Shown here piece by piece: positions 1 to 6,145 of a stretch of DNA of 9,800 nucleotides. The stretch covers positions 1-9,800 of the forward strand of contig JACCTK010000345.1 of NCBI GenBank assembly GCA_013812465.1. Reading direction: 5' to 3'. This DNA comes from Actinomycetota bacterium (lineage in GTDB: Bacteria > Actinomycetota > Thermoleophilia > Gaiellales > Gaiellaceae). The notes under the pieces are model-generated. The model ran no database searches. It worked only from the letters and a program-made list of their open reading frames with translations, and was not told the origin of the DNA. Both the position numbers and the translations under genes were made by a program. Positions within the stretch are counted from its first letter, which is position 1. Every line of letters starts with the position of its first letter.

Positions 1-2
1 CG

Positions 3-614
3 CGCGACCCTCTGCTCGGCCCGTCCGTCCGCGCGCTCCGCGGTCTGCGCACGACCCGGACCTCCACCGTCGCGCACGCGGCGCTGCGAGCGATCTCGGG
101 CCAGCTGATCCAGTCGCGCCGTGCCCGGGAGATCGAGCGGACGGTGATCCGGGCGTGCGGCGAGAGCCCGCCGACGCGCGAAGCGCTGGCGGGTCTCTCC
201 TCGGCGGCGCTGACCGGCTGCGGACTCGCCGAGAGCCGCGCAGCCACCCTCGCCCGGCTCGTGCGACGAGTCGATCTCGAGTCCCTGAAGACATCGCTGG
301 CGACGACTGCGCTCGCCCGGCTCCAGCGTGAGCGCGGGATCGGCCCGTGGAGCGTGGGCGTCATCGCTCTGCAAGGTCTCGGTCGCTACGACGCCGGCTT
401 GGTGGCCGACTTGAGCCTCGTCAAGCTCTTCGCCTCGCTCCGTGGACGCTGGCCCGACCAGACGAACGAGACAGCGGAGCTGCTCACCCCGTACGAAGAG
501 TGGCAAGGGCTAGCGAGCGTCTTCCTGCTCGCGGGCTTCGCGCGCGGGCTCGTCCCGGGCGCGAGCGCCGACCGCGCGCGGCTCGTACGCCGCGCGTACA
601 GACCCGCCGCGTGA
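3..614 (+). CDS. DNA-3-methyladenine glycosylase, AlkA/HhH-GPD type (5' end outside window)
   Basis: Base-excision repair enzyme that removes alkylated purines from DNA. The reading frame is open from the left edge, so the N-terminus is missing; 203 residues are visible. It has the HhH-GPD order: a DPLLGP element at the start, then a helix ending in AISGQLI, the helix-hairpin-helix glycine-rich turn ERGIGPWSVG (DNA backbone binding), and VADLSLVKL, whose Asp sits where AlkA enzymes have the catalytic Asp. The C-terminal PYEEWQGLASVFLL matches the family's 'RPWRSxAAxYLW' helix in position and character. The TGA stop overlaps the GTG start of the next gene by 4 bases, suggesting translational coupling. 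The fold family is well supported; the exact substrate (3-methyladenine or broader) cannot be read from this part. Confidence 0.85.
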   Translation, partial: RDPLLGPSVRALRGLRTTRTSTVAHAALRAISGQLIQSRRAREIERTVIRACGESPPTREALAGLSSAALTGCGLAESRAATLARLVRRVDLESLKTSLATTALARLQRERGIGPWSVGVIALQGLGRYDAGLVADLSLVKLFASLRGRWPDQTNETAELLTPYEEWQGLASVFLLAGFARGLVPGASADRARLVRRAYRPAA

Positions 615-1261
615 GCGACATCGCACCCGACGGAAGCCCCGTCCTGCTCTATGCGCGGCTGCCCTCGCTGGGCGAGGCCGAGCTGATCCACGAGGCGGTG
701 CCGCCCGGGTGCGAGATTCTCGAGCTCGGCGCGGGCGCGGGTCGCATCACGCATGCGCTGCTTGCGCTCGGACACCGAGTCGTCGCAGTCGACAACTCGA
801 GCGCGATGCTGGCGCTGATTCGTGGCGCTGGCACGATCGTCGCCGACTTGGAGACGGTGGACGTCGGACGACGCTTTCCTGTCGTCGTCCTGGCAAGCAA
901 CTTCATCAACGACCGTGACCCTGGGACCCGGCGCATCTATCTCGCGACCTGCGCGCGACACGTGCTTCCAAACGGGCAAGTGCTCCTACAGGGCTTCCCT
1001 CGCGATTGGACTCCGAGCACAGAGTGGAGCGACCTTGGAGACGTTCGGCTCCGACTCCGCAGCTTCGAGCAGGACGGTGACCGCATCTCGGGTGAGATGG
1101 AGTACCGGGTCGACGGGGAACAGCTCTTCCACATCTTCGAGTCGAAGTTGCTGAGCGACGACGAGCTCGACGCGGACCTGCGCGCGGTGGGCCTGCGCCG
1201 CCAGCGGACGCTCGACGAGCGAGGAGCGTGGACGGAGGCGGTACCTCAGGCCCGCTCGTAG
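611..1261 (+). CDS. Class I SAM-dependent methyltransferase
   Basis: A 216-residue Rossmann-fold methyltransferase of unknown substrate. Motif I is ELGAGAGRI (residues 37-45), the glycine-rich SAM-binding loop. VVAVDNSSAML follows, with Asp61 at the end of strand beta-2 where the ribose hydroxyls are bound. Further on come a VVVLASNFIND strand (about 91-101) and a C-terminal sheet with HIFESKLLSDDEL, typical of small-molecule methyltransferases. The GTG start at 611 is chosen because homology-like sequence begins there and GTGA overlaps the glycosylase stop; the frame stays open upstream, but that stretch is the out-of-frame shadow of the glycosylase. No Shine-Dalgarno sequence is visible, which fits coupling to the upstream gene. 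It lies next to an alkylation-repair glycosylase, but no motif makes it a DNA or Ada-type methyltransferase. Confidence 0.85.
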   Translation: MSDIAPDGSPVLLYARLPSLGEAELIHEAVPPGCEILELGAGAGRITHALLALGHRVVAVDNSSAMLALIRGAGTIVADLETVDVGRRFPVVVLASNFINDRDPGTRRIYLATCARHVLPNGQVLLQGFPRDWTPSTEWSDLGDVRLRLRSFEQDGDRISGEMEYRVDGEQLFHIFESKLLSDDELDADLRAVGLRRQRTLDERGAWTEAVPQARS

Positions 1262-1264
1262 ACT
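1259..1264 (+). promoter_or_regulatory. Putative -10 box (TAGACT) of a leaderless proC promoter
   Basis: TAGACT fits the actinobacterial TANNNT -10 pattern and lies exactly 12 to 7 bases before the A of the proC ATG, the spacing expected when transcription starts at the start codon. Its first three bases are the TAG stop of the methyltransferase. No Shine-Dalgarno sequence precedes proC, which agrees with a leaderless mRNA. I see no convincing -35 element. This is inference from spacing alone. Confidence 0.4.
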
Positions 1265-1270
1265 CCGCCC

Positions 1271-2092
1271 ATGAACGCCTCCCGCAAGATCGCCATCCTC
1301 GGGGCAGGTCGGATCGGCGAGGCGCTCATCTCCGGACTCCTGTCGTCGGAGTGGCGGAAGCCGGAGGAGATCGCCGCCACGTCGCGCCGGGCCGAGCGTG
1401 TGACCGAGCTCAATAACCGCCACGGCGTCGGGGCCACGCTCTCCAACCACGACGCGGTGGTTGGCGCCTCCCTCGTCGTGATCGCGGTGAAGCCGCAGGA
1501 CATCGAGGCGCTTCTCGGAGAGATCGGCGGCCTGATCCTCCCTGAGCAAACCGTTCTCACGGTCGCCGCTGCGATTCCGACCGCCCTGATCGAGGGTCGT
1601 CTCTCGGCGGGTGTCCCGGTCGTGCGCGCGATGCCGAACACCCCTTCGACGGTGCACGAGGGCATCGCCGGGCTCTGCGCAGGCGCACACGCGGGAGAGG
1701 AGCATCTCGATCTAGCGGAGGAGGCGCTCTCCCACCTCGGCGCGGTGGTTCGGGTTCCGGAGAGCGCGATGGACGCGATCACCGCGGTCTCGGGCTCGGG
1801 GCCGGCGTACTTCGCGCTCCTGGCGGAGGCGATGATCGAAGCGGGGATTCTGCTCAGCCTCTCGCGCGAGATCTCGACGCAGCTCGTGGTGCAGACGATG
1901 CTCGGGACTGCGAAGCAGCTCCGCGACGAGAAGATGCACCCGGTCGAGCTCCGCGAGATGGTCACGTCGCCGGGCGGCACGACGATCGCGGCGATACGCG
2001 AGCTCGAGATGGCGGGCGTGCGGGCCGCGTTCCTGAACGCGATCCAGGCGGCGATGGTGCGCTCCAAAGAGCTGGCGGCAGGCGAGAACTGA
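1271..2092 (+). CDS. proC: Pyrroline-5-carboxylate reductase
   Basis: Catalyses the last step of proline synthesis, NAD(P)H-dependent reduction of 1-pyrroline-5-carboxylate to L-proline, in the cytoplasm. The 273 residues match the usual length (about 270). The N-terminal Rossmann fold has ILGAGRIGEALISG (residues 9-22), then AVKPQD (72-77) and RAMPNTPSTVHEG (119-131), the conserved cofactor-binding segment. The helical dimerisation domain has AVSGSGPAYFALL (172-184) and the family signature VTSPGGTTIAAIRELE (231-246). The ATG at 1271 directly precedes the Rossmann strand and lies 9 bases after the methyltransferase stop. No Shine-Dalgarno sequence is present; a TANNNT box at the right distance suggests leaderless expression. 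The usual family neighbours are absent here. Confidence 0.96.
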   Translation: MNASRKIAILGAGRIGEALISGLLSSEWRKPEEIAATSRRAERVTELNNRHGVGATLSNHDAVVGASLVVIAVKPQDIEALLGEIGGLILPEQTVLTVAAAIPTALIEGRLSAGVPVVRAMPNTPSTVHEGIAGLCAGAHAGEEHLDLAEEALSHLGAVVRVPESAMDAITAVSGSGPAYFALLAEAMIEAGILLSLSREISTQLVVQTMLGTAKQLRDEKMHPVELREMVTSPGGTTIAAIRELEMAGVRAAFLNAIQAAMVRSKELAAGEN

Positions 2093-2099
2093 AGCCCTT

Positions 2100-2171
2100 G
2101 GTCAAGCTTCAGCTTGACCCCGGTGTGAGGTTGCGCTCGACCTAAGACCGAGATCAAGCTGAAGCTTGACC
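2100..2171. repeat. 72-base imperfect palindrome between convergent genes; possible extragenic palindromic element or bidirectional terminator
   Basis: The two halves pair around a centre at 2135/2136. Bases 2100-2117 pair without mismatch with 2154-2171 (18 bp). Further pairing continues inward: CGGT 2121-2124 with ACCG 2147-2150, AGGT 2128-2131 with ACCT 2140-2143, plus single pairs, leaving a 4-base loop at 2134-2137. By my count 29 of 34 positions are Watson-Crick and one more is a G-U pair. Each arm is itself a short palindrome (GTCAAGCT-TC-AGCTTGAC on the left). The element begins 8 bases after the proC stop and contains the stop codon of the convergent minus-strand gene. It could end transcription from both sides, although there is no T-run, or be one copy of a dispersed palindromic family. 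Copy number cannot be judged from one window. Confidence 0.8.
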
Positions 2172-2831
2172 CCTCGTCGGTGGAGGAAGCAGCGGCGAGT
2201 GCAGCGGGACGCCGAACCCACGCCGCGCGCCAAGCGCCTGGAACGCGAGAACGGTGTCGGCCACCGGAATATCCTCGAGGAAATCGTCCCTACCGGCGAA
2301 GTCATCGAGCAGCTCACCGATTGCAATCTCGTAGGCGCCAGCGTCGCTCTCCGAAAGCGCAGCGAGCGAGCCGGCGACCGCCGGCGGAAAGTCGTCACGA
2401 TCTCGGAGTGAGAGAACCAGCTTCGCGGCCTTCTCGTCCTCGCTACGAACGAGGTTGGCGAGAGCCGCGGCGTAGCGCCCGATCGGGCTCTCCGACTCCG
2501 CGGCGCCCGCCTCCAACGCCCAGCGCGCGTCGTCGAGCGCCCCCTCTCGGTCACCCGCGATGAGCCGTGACTTCATCGCCCCGATCGGCCGGCCCCAGCT
2601 CCCAGCCGGGGCGTTCGGCCAGCTCTCGCGATAGCGCTCCGCTGCCCGCACGAGCCACGCTCTCGCCTCCTCGTCGCGGCCTGCCATGAGCAGCGAGAGT
2701 CCCGCTGCCCAAGCCGCGTTTCCCATGCGCGTGAGTTGTCGCTGCCGTCCATCAACATCCTCGGGCAAACGCGCCGCTCCGTCGTCGTGACGCTCGATCG
2801 CTCGCGTGGCCCGTTCCTCCCAGTCGCTCAT
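2154..2831 (-). CDS. Hypothetical helical-repeat (TPR-like) protein
   Basis: A 225-residue, probably cytoplasmic protein that I do not recognise. It has no signal peptide or membrane segment and is almost wholly alpha-helical, with alanine-rich amphipathic helices in TPR-like pairs: AAWAAGLSLLMAGRDEEARA (39-58), AMKSRLIAGDREGALDDARW (85-104) and YAAALANLVRSEDEKAAKLV (120-139). Near the C-terminus DFLEDIPVADTVLAFQALGARRG (183-205) looks like a conserved block. I see no catalytic motif; a scaffold or partner-binding role is a guess, and similarity to helical immunity-type proteins is only an impression. ATG 2831 is preferred; a GTG at 2867 would add 12 residues and overlap the thiolase gene. 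The last codons (GQASA and stop) lie in the palindrome at 2100-2171. The gene is divergent from the thiolase gene, with 25 bases between starts. Coding on this strand is supported by protein-like composition and a clean frame. Confidence 0.7.
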   Translation of the reverse strand: MSDWEERATRAIERHDDGAARLPEDVDGRQRQLTRMGNAAWAAGLSLLMAGRDEEARAWLVRAAERYRESWPNAPAGSWGRPIGAMKSRLIAGDREGALDDARWALEAGAAESESPIGRYAAALANLVRSEDEKAAKLVLSLRDRDDFPPAVAGSLAALSESDAGAYEIAIGELLDDFAGRDDFLEDIPVADTVLAFQALGARRGFGVPLHSPLLPPPTRGQASA

Positions 2832-2842
2832 CACCCGCGAAG

Positions 2843-2848
2843 TATCGT
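2843..2848 (+). promoter_or_regulatory. Possible -10 box (TATCGT) for the thiolase operon
   Basis: TATCGT matches TANNNT and lies 14 to 9 bases before the thiolase ATG at 2857, in the 25-base gap between divergent genes. This would give a leaderless or nearly leaderless transcript, in line with the absence of a Shine-Dalgarno sequence. No -35 element is evident, and any -35 would fall inside the divergent gene. Weak, spacing-based evidence. Confidence 0.25.
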
Positions 2849-2856
2849 CTCCAGCG

Positions 2857-4050
2857 ATGTCCCGCACGCTTCGAGAGGTGGTCTACATCGACGGTGTCCG
2901 CACGGCGTTCGGCCGCGCGGGCAAGGACGGCTACTTCTGGAAGACCCGAGCCGACGACATGGCGGTCAAGGTCGTCCGCGAGCTGTTGCGCCGCAATCCG
3001 AGCCTTCCCGAGGATCAGATCGACGACGTCGTCTTCGCGGCGACCGCCCAGGTTGGAGACCAGGGTCTGACGCTCGGGCGCGACGTCGCATTGCTCGCGG
3101 GGCTTCCCAAGTCCGTTCCCGGATTCGCCGTCGACCGCATGTGTGCGGGCGCGCTGACCGCGACCACGAGTGGAGCCGGCGAGATTGCAATGGACGCCGC
3201 GGATGTCGTCCTGGTCGGGGGCGTCGAGCACATGGGCCACCACCCGATGGGCGAGGACGTCGACTTCAACCCGCGCTTCATCTCGGAGCGGATCGTCGAC
3301 GACTCCGCCGCGGTGATGGGCCAGACAGCCGAGAATCTCCACGATGCCTTCCCGCACCTGACGAAAGAGGACGCGGATGCGTTCGCGGTCGAGAGCCAGC
3401 GCCGGGCCGCCAAGGCGTGGGACGAGGGCGTGATGGACGAGATCGTGGTCCCGATGTCTGTGTTCACGGACGAAGGCTGGACGGTGGCGGCGCGGGACGA
3501 GTTTCTGCGGCCGGACACGACGATGGCGGCGCTGGCCGAGCTGCGGACGCCGTTTCGGACGGCTGGGCGCGTCACAGCAGGTAACTCAGCGGGGCTTACG
3601 GACGGCGCCACCGCCGCGCTGATCGCGTCCGAGGAGGGGGCGAAGGAGTTCGGCCTCGACCCGAAGATGCGCCTCGTCGGCTTCGCCTATGCCGGCGTCG
3701 AGGCCGAGCTGATGGGCCTCGGCCCCGTGCCGGCGACCAACAAGGTGCTCGCGCAGACCGGGATCTCCCTCGACGAAGTCGGCCTCTTCGAGCTCAACGA
3801 GCCGTTCGCCGTGCAGGTGCTGACGTGGTGCGACGGCGTCGGCGTCGCGCCCGACGACCCGCGGCTCAACCCGTACGGCGGCGCGATCGCCTGCGGGCAC
3901 CCTCTGGCCGCGACCGGGGTGCGGCTGATGGCGCAGCTCGCCCGCGGGTTCCGCGACCGGCCCGATGTGCGTTACGGGCTGACCGCGCTCTGCATCGGGC
4001 TCGGCATGGGCGCGGCCGTCCTCTGGGAGAACGTCCAAAACGGTGGCTAG
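2857..4050 (+). CDS. fadA: Acetyl-CoA acyltransferase (3-ketoacyl-CoA thiolase)
   Basis: Cleaves 3-ketoacyl-CoA with CoA to acetyl-CoA and a shortened acyl-CoA, the last step of each beta-oxidation round. The 397 residues match the thiolase length. The nucleophile is Cys96 in VDRMCAGALTA; the C-terminal domain has GGAIACGHPLAATG with His348, and ALCIGLGMGAAVLWE with Cys379, the acid/base pair. The N-terminus VYIDGVRTAFGRAG is the typical first strand. The NEPFAVQ segment (314-320) replaces the usual NEAFA alanine with proline. ATG 2857 is chosen because the homologous sequence begins there and an upstream in-frame ATG at 2806 would run into the divergent gene. The gene overlaps the following hydratase/dehydrogenase gene by 8 bases, forming a complete beta-oxidation pair. 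The DRMCAGA style and partner gene suggest the actinobacterial FadA type; a biosynthetic thiolase is less likely given this partner. Confidence 0.93.
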   Translation: MSRTLREVVYIDGVRTAFGRAGKDGYFWKTRADDMAVKVVRELLRRNPSLPEDQIDDVVFAATAQVGDQGLTLGRDVALLAGLPKSVPGFAVDRMCAGALTATTSGAGEIAMDAADVVLVGGVEHMGHHPMGEDVDFNPRFISERIVDDSAAVMGQTAENLHDAFPHLTKEDADAFAVESQRRAAKAWDEGVMDEIVVPMSVFTDEGWTVAARDEFLRPDTTMAALAELRTPFRTAGRVTAGNSAGLTDGATAALIASEEGAKEFGLDPKMRLVGFAYAGVEAELMGLGPVPATNKVLAQTGISLDEVGLFELNEPFAVQVLTWCDGVGVAPDDPRLNPYGGAIACGHPLAATGVRLMAQLARGFRDRPDVRYGLTALCIGLGMGAAVLWENVQNGG

Positions 4051-6037
4051 CTCTCCAACCCAGTTCAAGCTCCAGCGGATCGACACCCGGGTAGGCCCGG
4101 TCGCGCTCGTGACCATGGACAACGGCGAGGACTGGCAGAAGCCGAACACGTTCGGCGAGGAGGCGCTGCGCTCGCTCGACGACGTGCTCGGCCGCCTGCG
4201 AACGCGAGACTGGCGCGGGCTGCTGCTGACCGGCAAGCCGTTCGTCTTCGCCGTCGGAGCGGACATCGATGAGTTCGGAGAGATCACACCCGAACGCGCC
4301 CGCGAGGGCGGCGAGGCCGGGCACGAGCTCTTTGGCCGCCTGCGCGATCTCCCCTTCATCACGCTCGCCGCCATCAACGGCGCGGCGCTCGGCGGCGGGG
4401 TCGAGATCGCGCTCCACTGTGACTACCGGACGATCTCCTCATCCGTACGCCACTTCGCCTGCCCCGAGGTCTTCCTCGGGCTCATCCCCGGTTGGGGAGG
4501 CACGCAGCTCGTCCCGAAGGTCGTCGGCGCCGAGCAGGCGGTGAAGTTCATCGTCGAGAATCCGCTGCGCCAGAACCGCATGCTCACCGGGCCGCAGGCC
4601 TTCGAGCAGGGATTCGCGAACGCGCTGTTCGAGCCGGTCGAGTTCCTGGACGACTCGCTCGCGCTCTTGCTCGAGAAGATCGAGGAGGGCGGCGGGAAGG
4701 TGCGGCCCGAAGCCGATCTCTCGGACGTCGGCGAGGTCACGCGCAAGGCGCGCGCCCGGCTCGACGGCCAGCTGCACGGCGCCGCGCCCGCGCCCTACCG
4801 CGCGCTCGACTTGATCGAAGGCGCTGCGACGTGGTCGCTCGAGGAGGGCTACCGCGCCGAGGAGGATGCGCTCGCCGAGCTCCTTCCCGGCCCGCAGGCG
4901 CAAGCCTCCGTCTACGCCTTCAATCTGATCGAACGGCGCGCGAAACGCGGGGTCGGCGTTCCCGAGGTCGAGCCAAGACGAGTCCGGAAGATCGGGATCG
5001 TCGGCGCCGGCCTCATGGCTCGCCAGCTCGCGCTGCTCGGGCTGCGGCGACTCGAGGTCCCCATCGTGCTCCGAGACCTCACGCAAGACCAGGTGGACGA
5101 CGCAGTCGCCTGGATCCGAAGTGAGCTCGACGAGCTCGTGCGCAAGGGAAGGCTGGGCGAGGGCAAGGCGCGCTTCCTCGGCTCGCTGGTCGCCGGAGGG
5201 ACGGGCTGGGATGTCTTCGCCGGCTCGGATCTCGTTCTCGAAGCGGCCTTCGAGGAGATGTCGGTGAAGAAGGAGGTCTTCGCCGAGCTCGAACGCGTGG
5301 TCTCGTCCGAGTGCGTGCTCGCGACGAACACGTCGTCCTTGTCGGTCACGGAGATGGGCGCCGACCTCGAGCACCCGGAGCGCGTCGTCGGGATGCACTT
5401 CTTCAACCCGGTCGCAGTGCTCCCGCTGGTCGAGCTCGTGCGCACGCCGTTGACCGACGACGTCACCCTCGCCACCGCCTGGGACGTGACCGGAAAACTT
5501 CGCAAGCGCGGCGTGCTCGTCCGCGATGCGCCGGCCTTCGTCGTGAACCGGATCCTGACCAGGACGACGACCGTGCTGATGGACGCGCTCGAGCGTGGGA
5601 ACTCGGTCGAAGAGACCGATGAGGCGGTGCTCCGCCTGGGATTGCCGATGGCGCCGTCGTTTCTCCTGCAGATGGTCGGCCCGCGCGTCGCGAATCACGT
5701 CCTGCACACGCTCCACGACGCCTACCCGGATCGCTATCCGTTCTCGCCGACGCTGGAAAACTTCGCCGAGGGCTCCGACGAGATCGTCATCCGCGAACAC
5801 GCCCCGAAAACGATCGAGGAGATCCACGAAGCGGTGCTCGAGGCGGTCGCGGACGAAGTGCGCCACATCCTGGAGGAAGGTGTCGTCCGAGAAGCGGCCG
5901 ACGTCGACACCTGTCTCATCCTGGGGGCGGGGTATCCCTTCTGGCTCGGCGGCATCACCAAGCACCTCGATCAGTCGGGGGTCTCGCAGCGGGTAGTCGG
6001 CCGCCCCCTCGCAGAGCTCGCCGCGACGACCGTATGA
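4043..6037 (+). CDS. fadB: Fused enoyl-CoA hydratase / 3-hydroxyacyl-CoA dehydrogenase (beta-oxidation alpha subunit)
   Basis: Bifunctional enzyme hydrating 2-enoyl-CoA and oxidising the (S)-3-hydroxyacyl-CoA product with NAD. Residues 1 to about 210 are a crotonase domain: GADIDEF (72-78), INGAALGGGVEIALHCDYR (111-129) with Glu121, and PEVFLGLIPGWGGTQ (141-155) with Glu142, the two expected catalytic glutamates. The dehydrogenase starts at KIGIVGAGLMARQLA (316-330); the second-half glycine of GAGxMG is alanine here, which I recall as common in actinobacterial members. Ser431 (TNTSSLS), His452 (GMHFFNPV), Glu464 and Asn502 (VVNR) have the spacing of the catalytic set. The C-terminal helical domain ends with GAGYPFWLGGITKH. 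At 664 residues it is shorter than E. coli FadB (729). The GTG start at 4043 overlaps the thiolase stop and has GGGAGA 12 bases upstream. It probably forms a complex with the thiolase. Confidence 0.94.
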   Translation: MASSPTQFKLQRIDTRVGPVALVTMDNGEDWQKPNTFGEEALRSLDDVLGRLRTRDWRGLLLTGKPFVFAVGADIDEFGEITPERAREGGEAGHELFGRLRDLPFITLAAINGAALGGGVEIALHCDYRTISSSVRHFACPEVFLGLIPGWGGTQLVPKVVGAEQAVKFIVENPLRQNRMLTGPQAFEQGFANALFEPVEFLDDSLALLLEKIEEGGGKVRPEADLSDVGEVTRKARARLDGQLHGAAPAPYRALDLIEGAATWSLEEGYRAEEDALAELLPGPQAQASVYAFNLIERRAKRGVGVPEVEPRRVRKIGIVGAGLMARQLALLGLRRLEVPIVLRDLTQDQVDDAVAWIRSELDELVRKGRLGEGKARFLGSLVAGGTGWDVFAGSDLVLEAAFEEMSVKKEVFAELERVVSSECVLATNTSSLSVTEMGADLEHPERVVGMHFFNPVAVLPLVELVRTPLTDDVTLATAWDVTGKLRKRGVLVRDAPAFVVNRILTRTTTVLMDALERGNSVEETDEAVLRLGLPMAPSFLLQMVGPRVANHVLHTLHDAYPDRYPFSPTLENFAEGSDEIVIREHAPKTIEEIHEAVLEAVADEVRHILEEGVVREAADVDTCLILGAGYPFWLGGITKHLDQSGVSQRVVGRPLAELAATTV

Positions 6038-6039
6038 CC

Positions 6040-6068
6040 GTTTAGTGCTCCGAGACCTGAGGTATGCT
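6040..6068 (+). promoter_or_regulatory. Putative promoter upstream of the helicase gene
   Basis: TATGCT at 6063-6068 fits TANNNT, and 17 bases before it lies GTTTAG (6040-6045), a poor -35. Transcription would begin near 6075, just before the hairpin at 6079-6102, leaving a leader of about 70 bases. The helicase gene is 108 bases from the end of fadB, the longest gap between any two genes on the plus strand in this window, which supports a separate promoter. Confidence 0.35.
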
Positions 6069-6078
6069 GCGACGGTAC

Positions 6079-6102
6079 CGCTCGCCGGATAACAGGCGAG
6101 CG
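6079..6102 (+). promoter_or_regulatory. Hairpin in the helicase gene leader
   Basis: CGCTCGCC (6079-6086) and GGCGAGCG (6095-6102) are perfectly complementary and enclose the 8-base loop GGATAACA. The stem is GC-rich and lies between the putative promoter and the Shine-Dalgarno sequence, so it would form at the 5' end of the transcript. It could stabilise the mRNA, bind a regulator or end read-through from fadB; no T-run follows, so an intrinsic terminator is less likely. Confidence 0.6.
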
Positions 6103-6111
6103 TCAACTCTC

Positions 6112-6119
6112 GGAAGGAG
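6112..6119 (+). promoter_or_regulatory. Strong but distant Shine-Dalgarno sequence (GGAAGGAG)
   Basis: This is the best Shine-Dalgarno match in the window, but it ends 26 bases before the helicase ATG at 6146, too far for ordinary use. A 5-bp hairpin (CAGCA 6126-6130 with TGCTG 6136-6140) would shorten the effective distance to about 11 bases. The only closer in-frame alternative start is an unlikely ATA at 6131. A GTG at 6135 in another frame opens a 13-codon leader ORF ending at 6176. Confidence 0.5.
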
Positions 6120-6145
6120 CGGCACCAGCAATACGTGCTGCGCAC

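Noticed and set aside
1246..2157. Minus-strand 303-codon frame opposite proC
   Set aside because: Antisense shadow of proC; composition (Ser/Arg/Ala-rich) and lack of motifs show it is not a gene. Its first codons only read through the palindrome.
2095..2174. CCCT on both sides of the palindrome as a possible target-site duplication
   Set aside because: The left copy does not abut the palindrome edge, and four C/T bases recur by chance in this sequence.
2166..2563. Plus-strand frames opposite the helical-repeat gene
   Set aside because: Arginine/proline-rich composition without motifs, while the minus frame reads as a normal helical protein.
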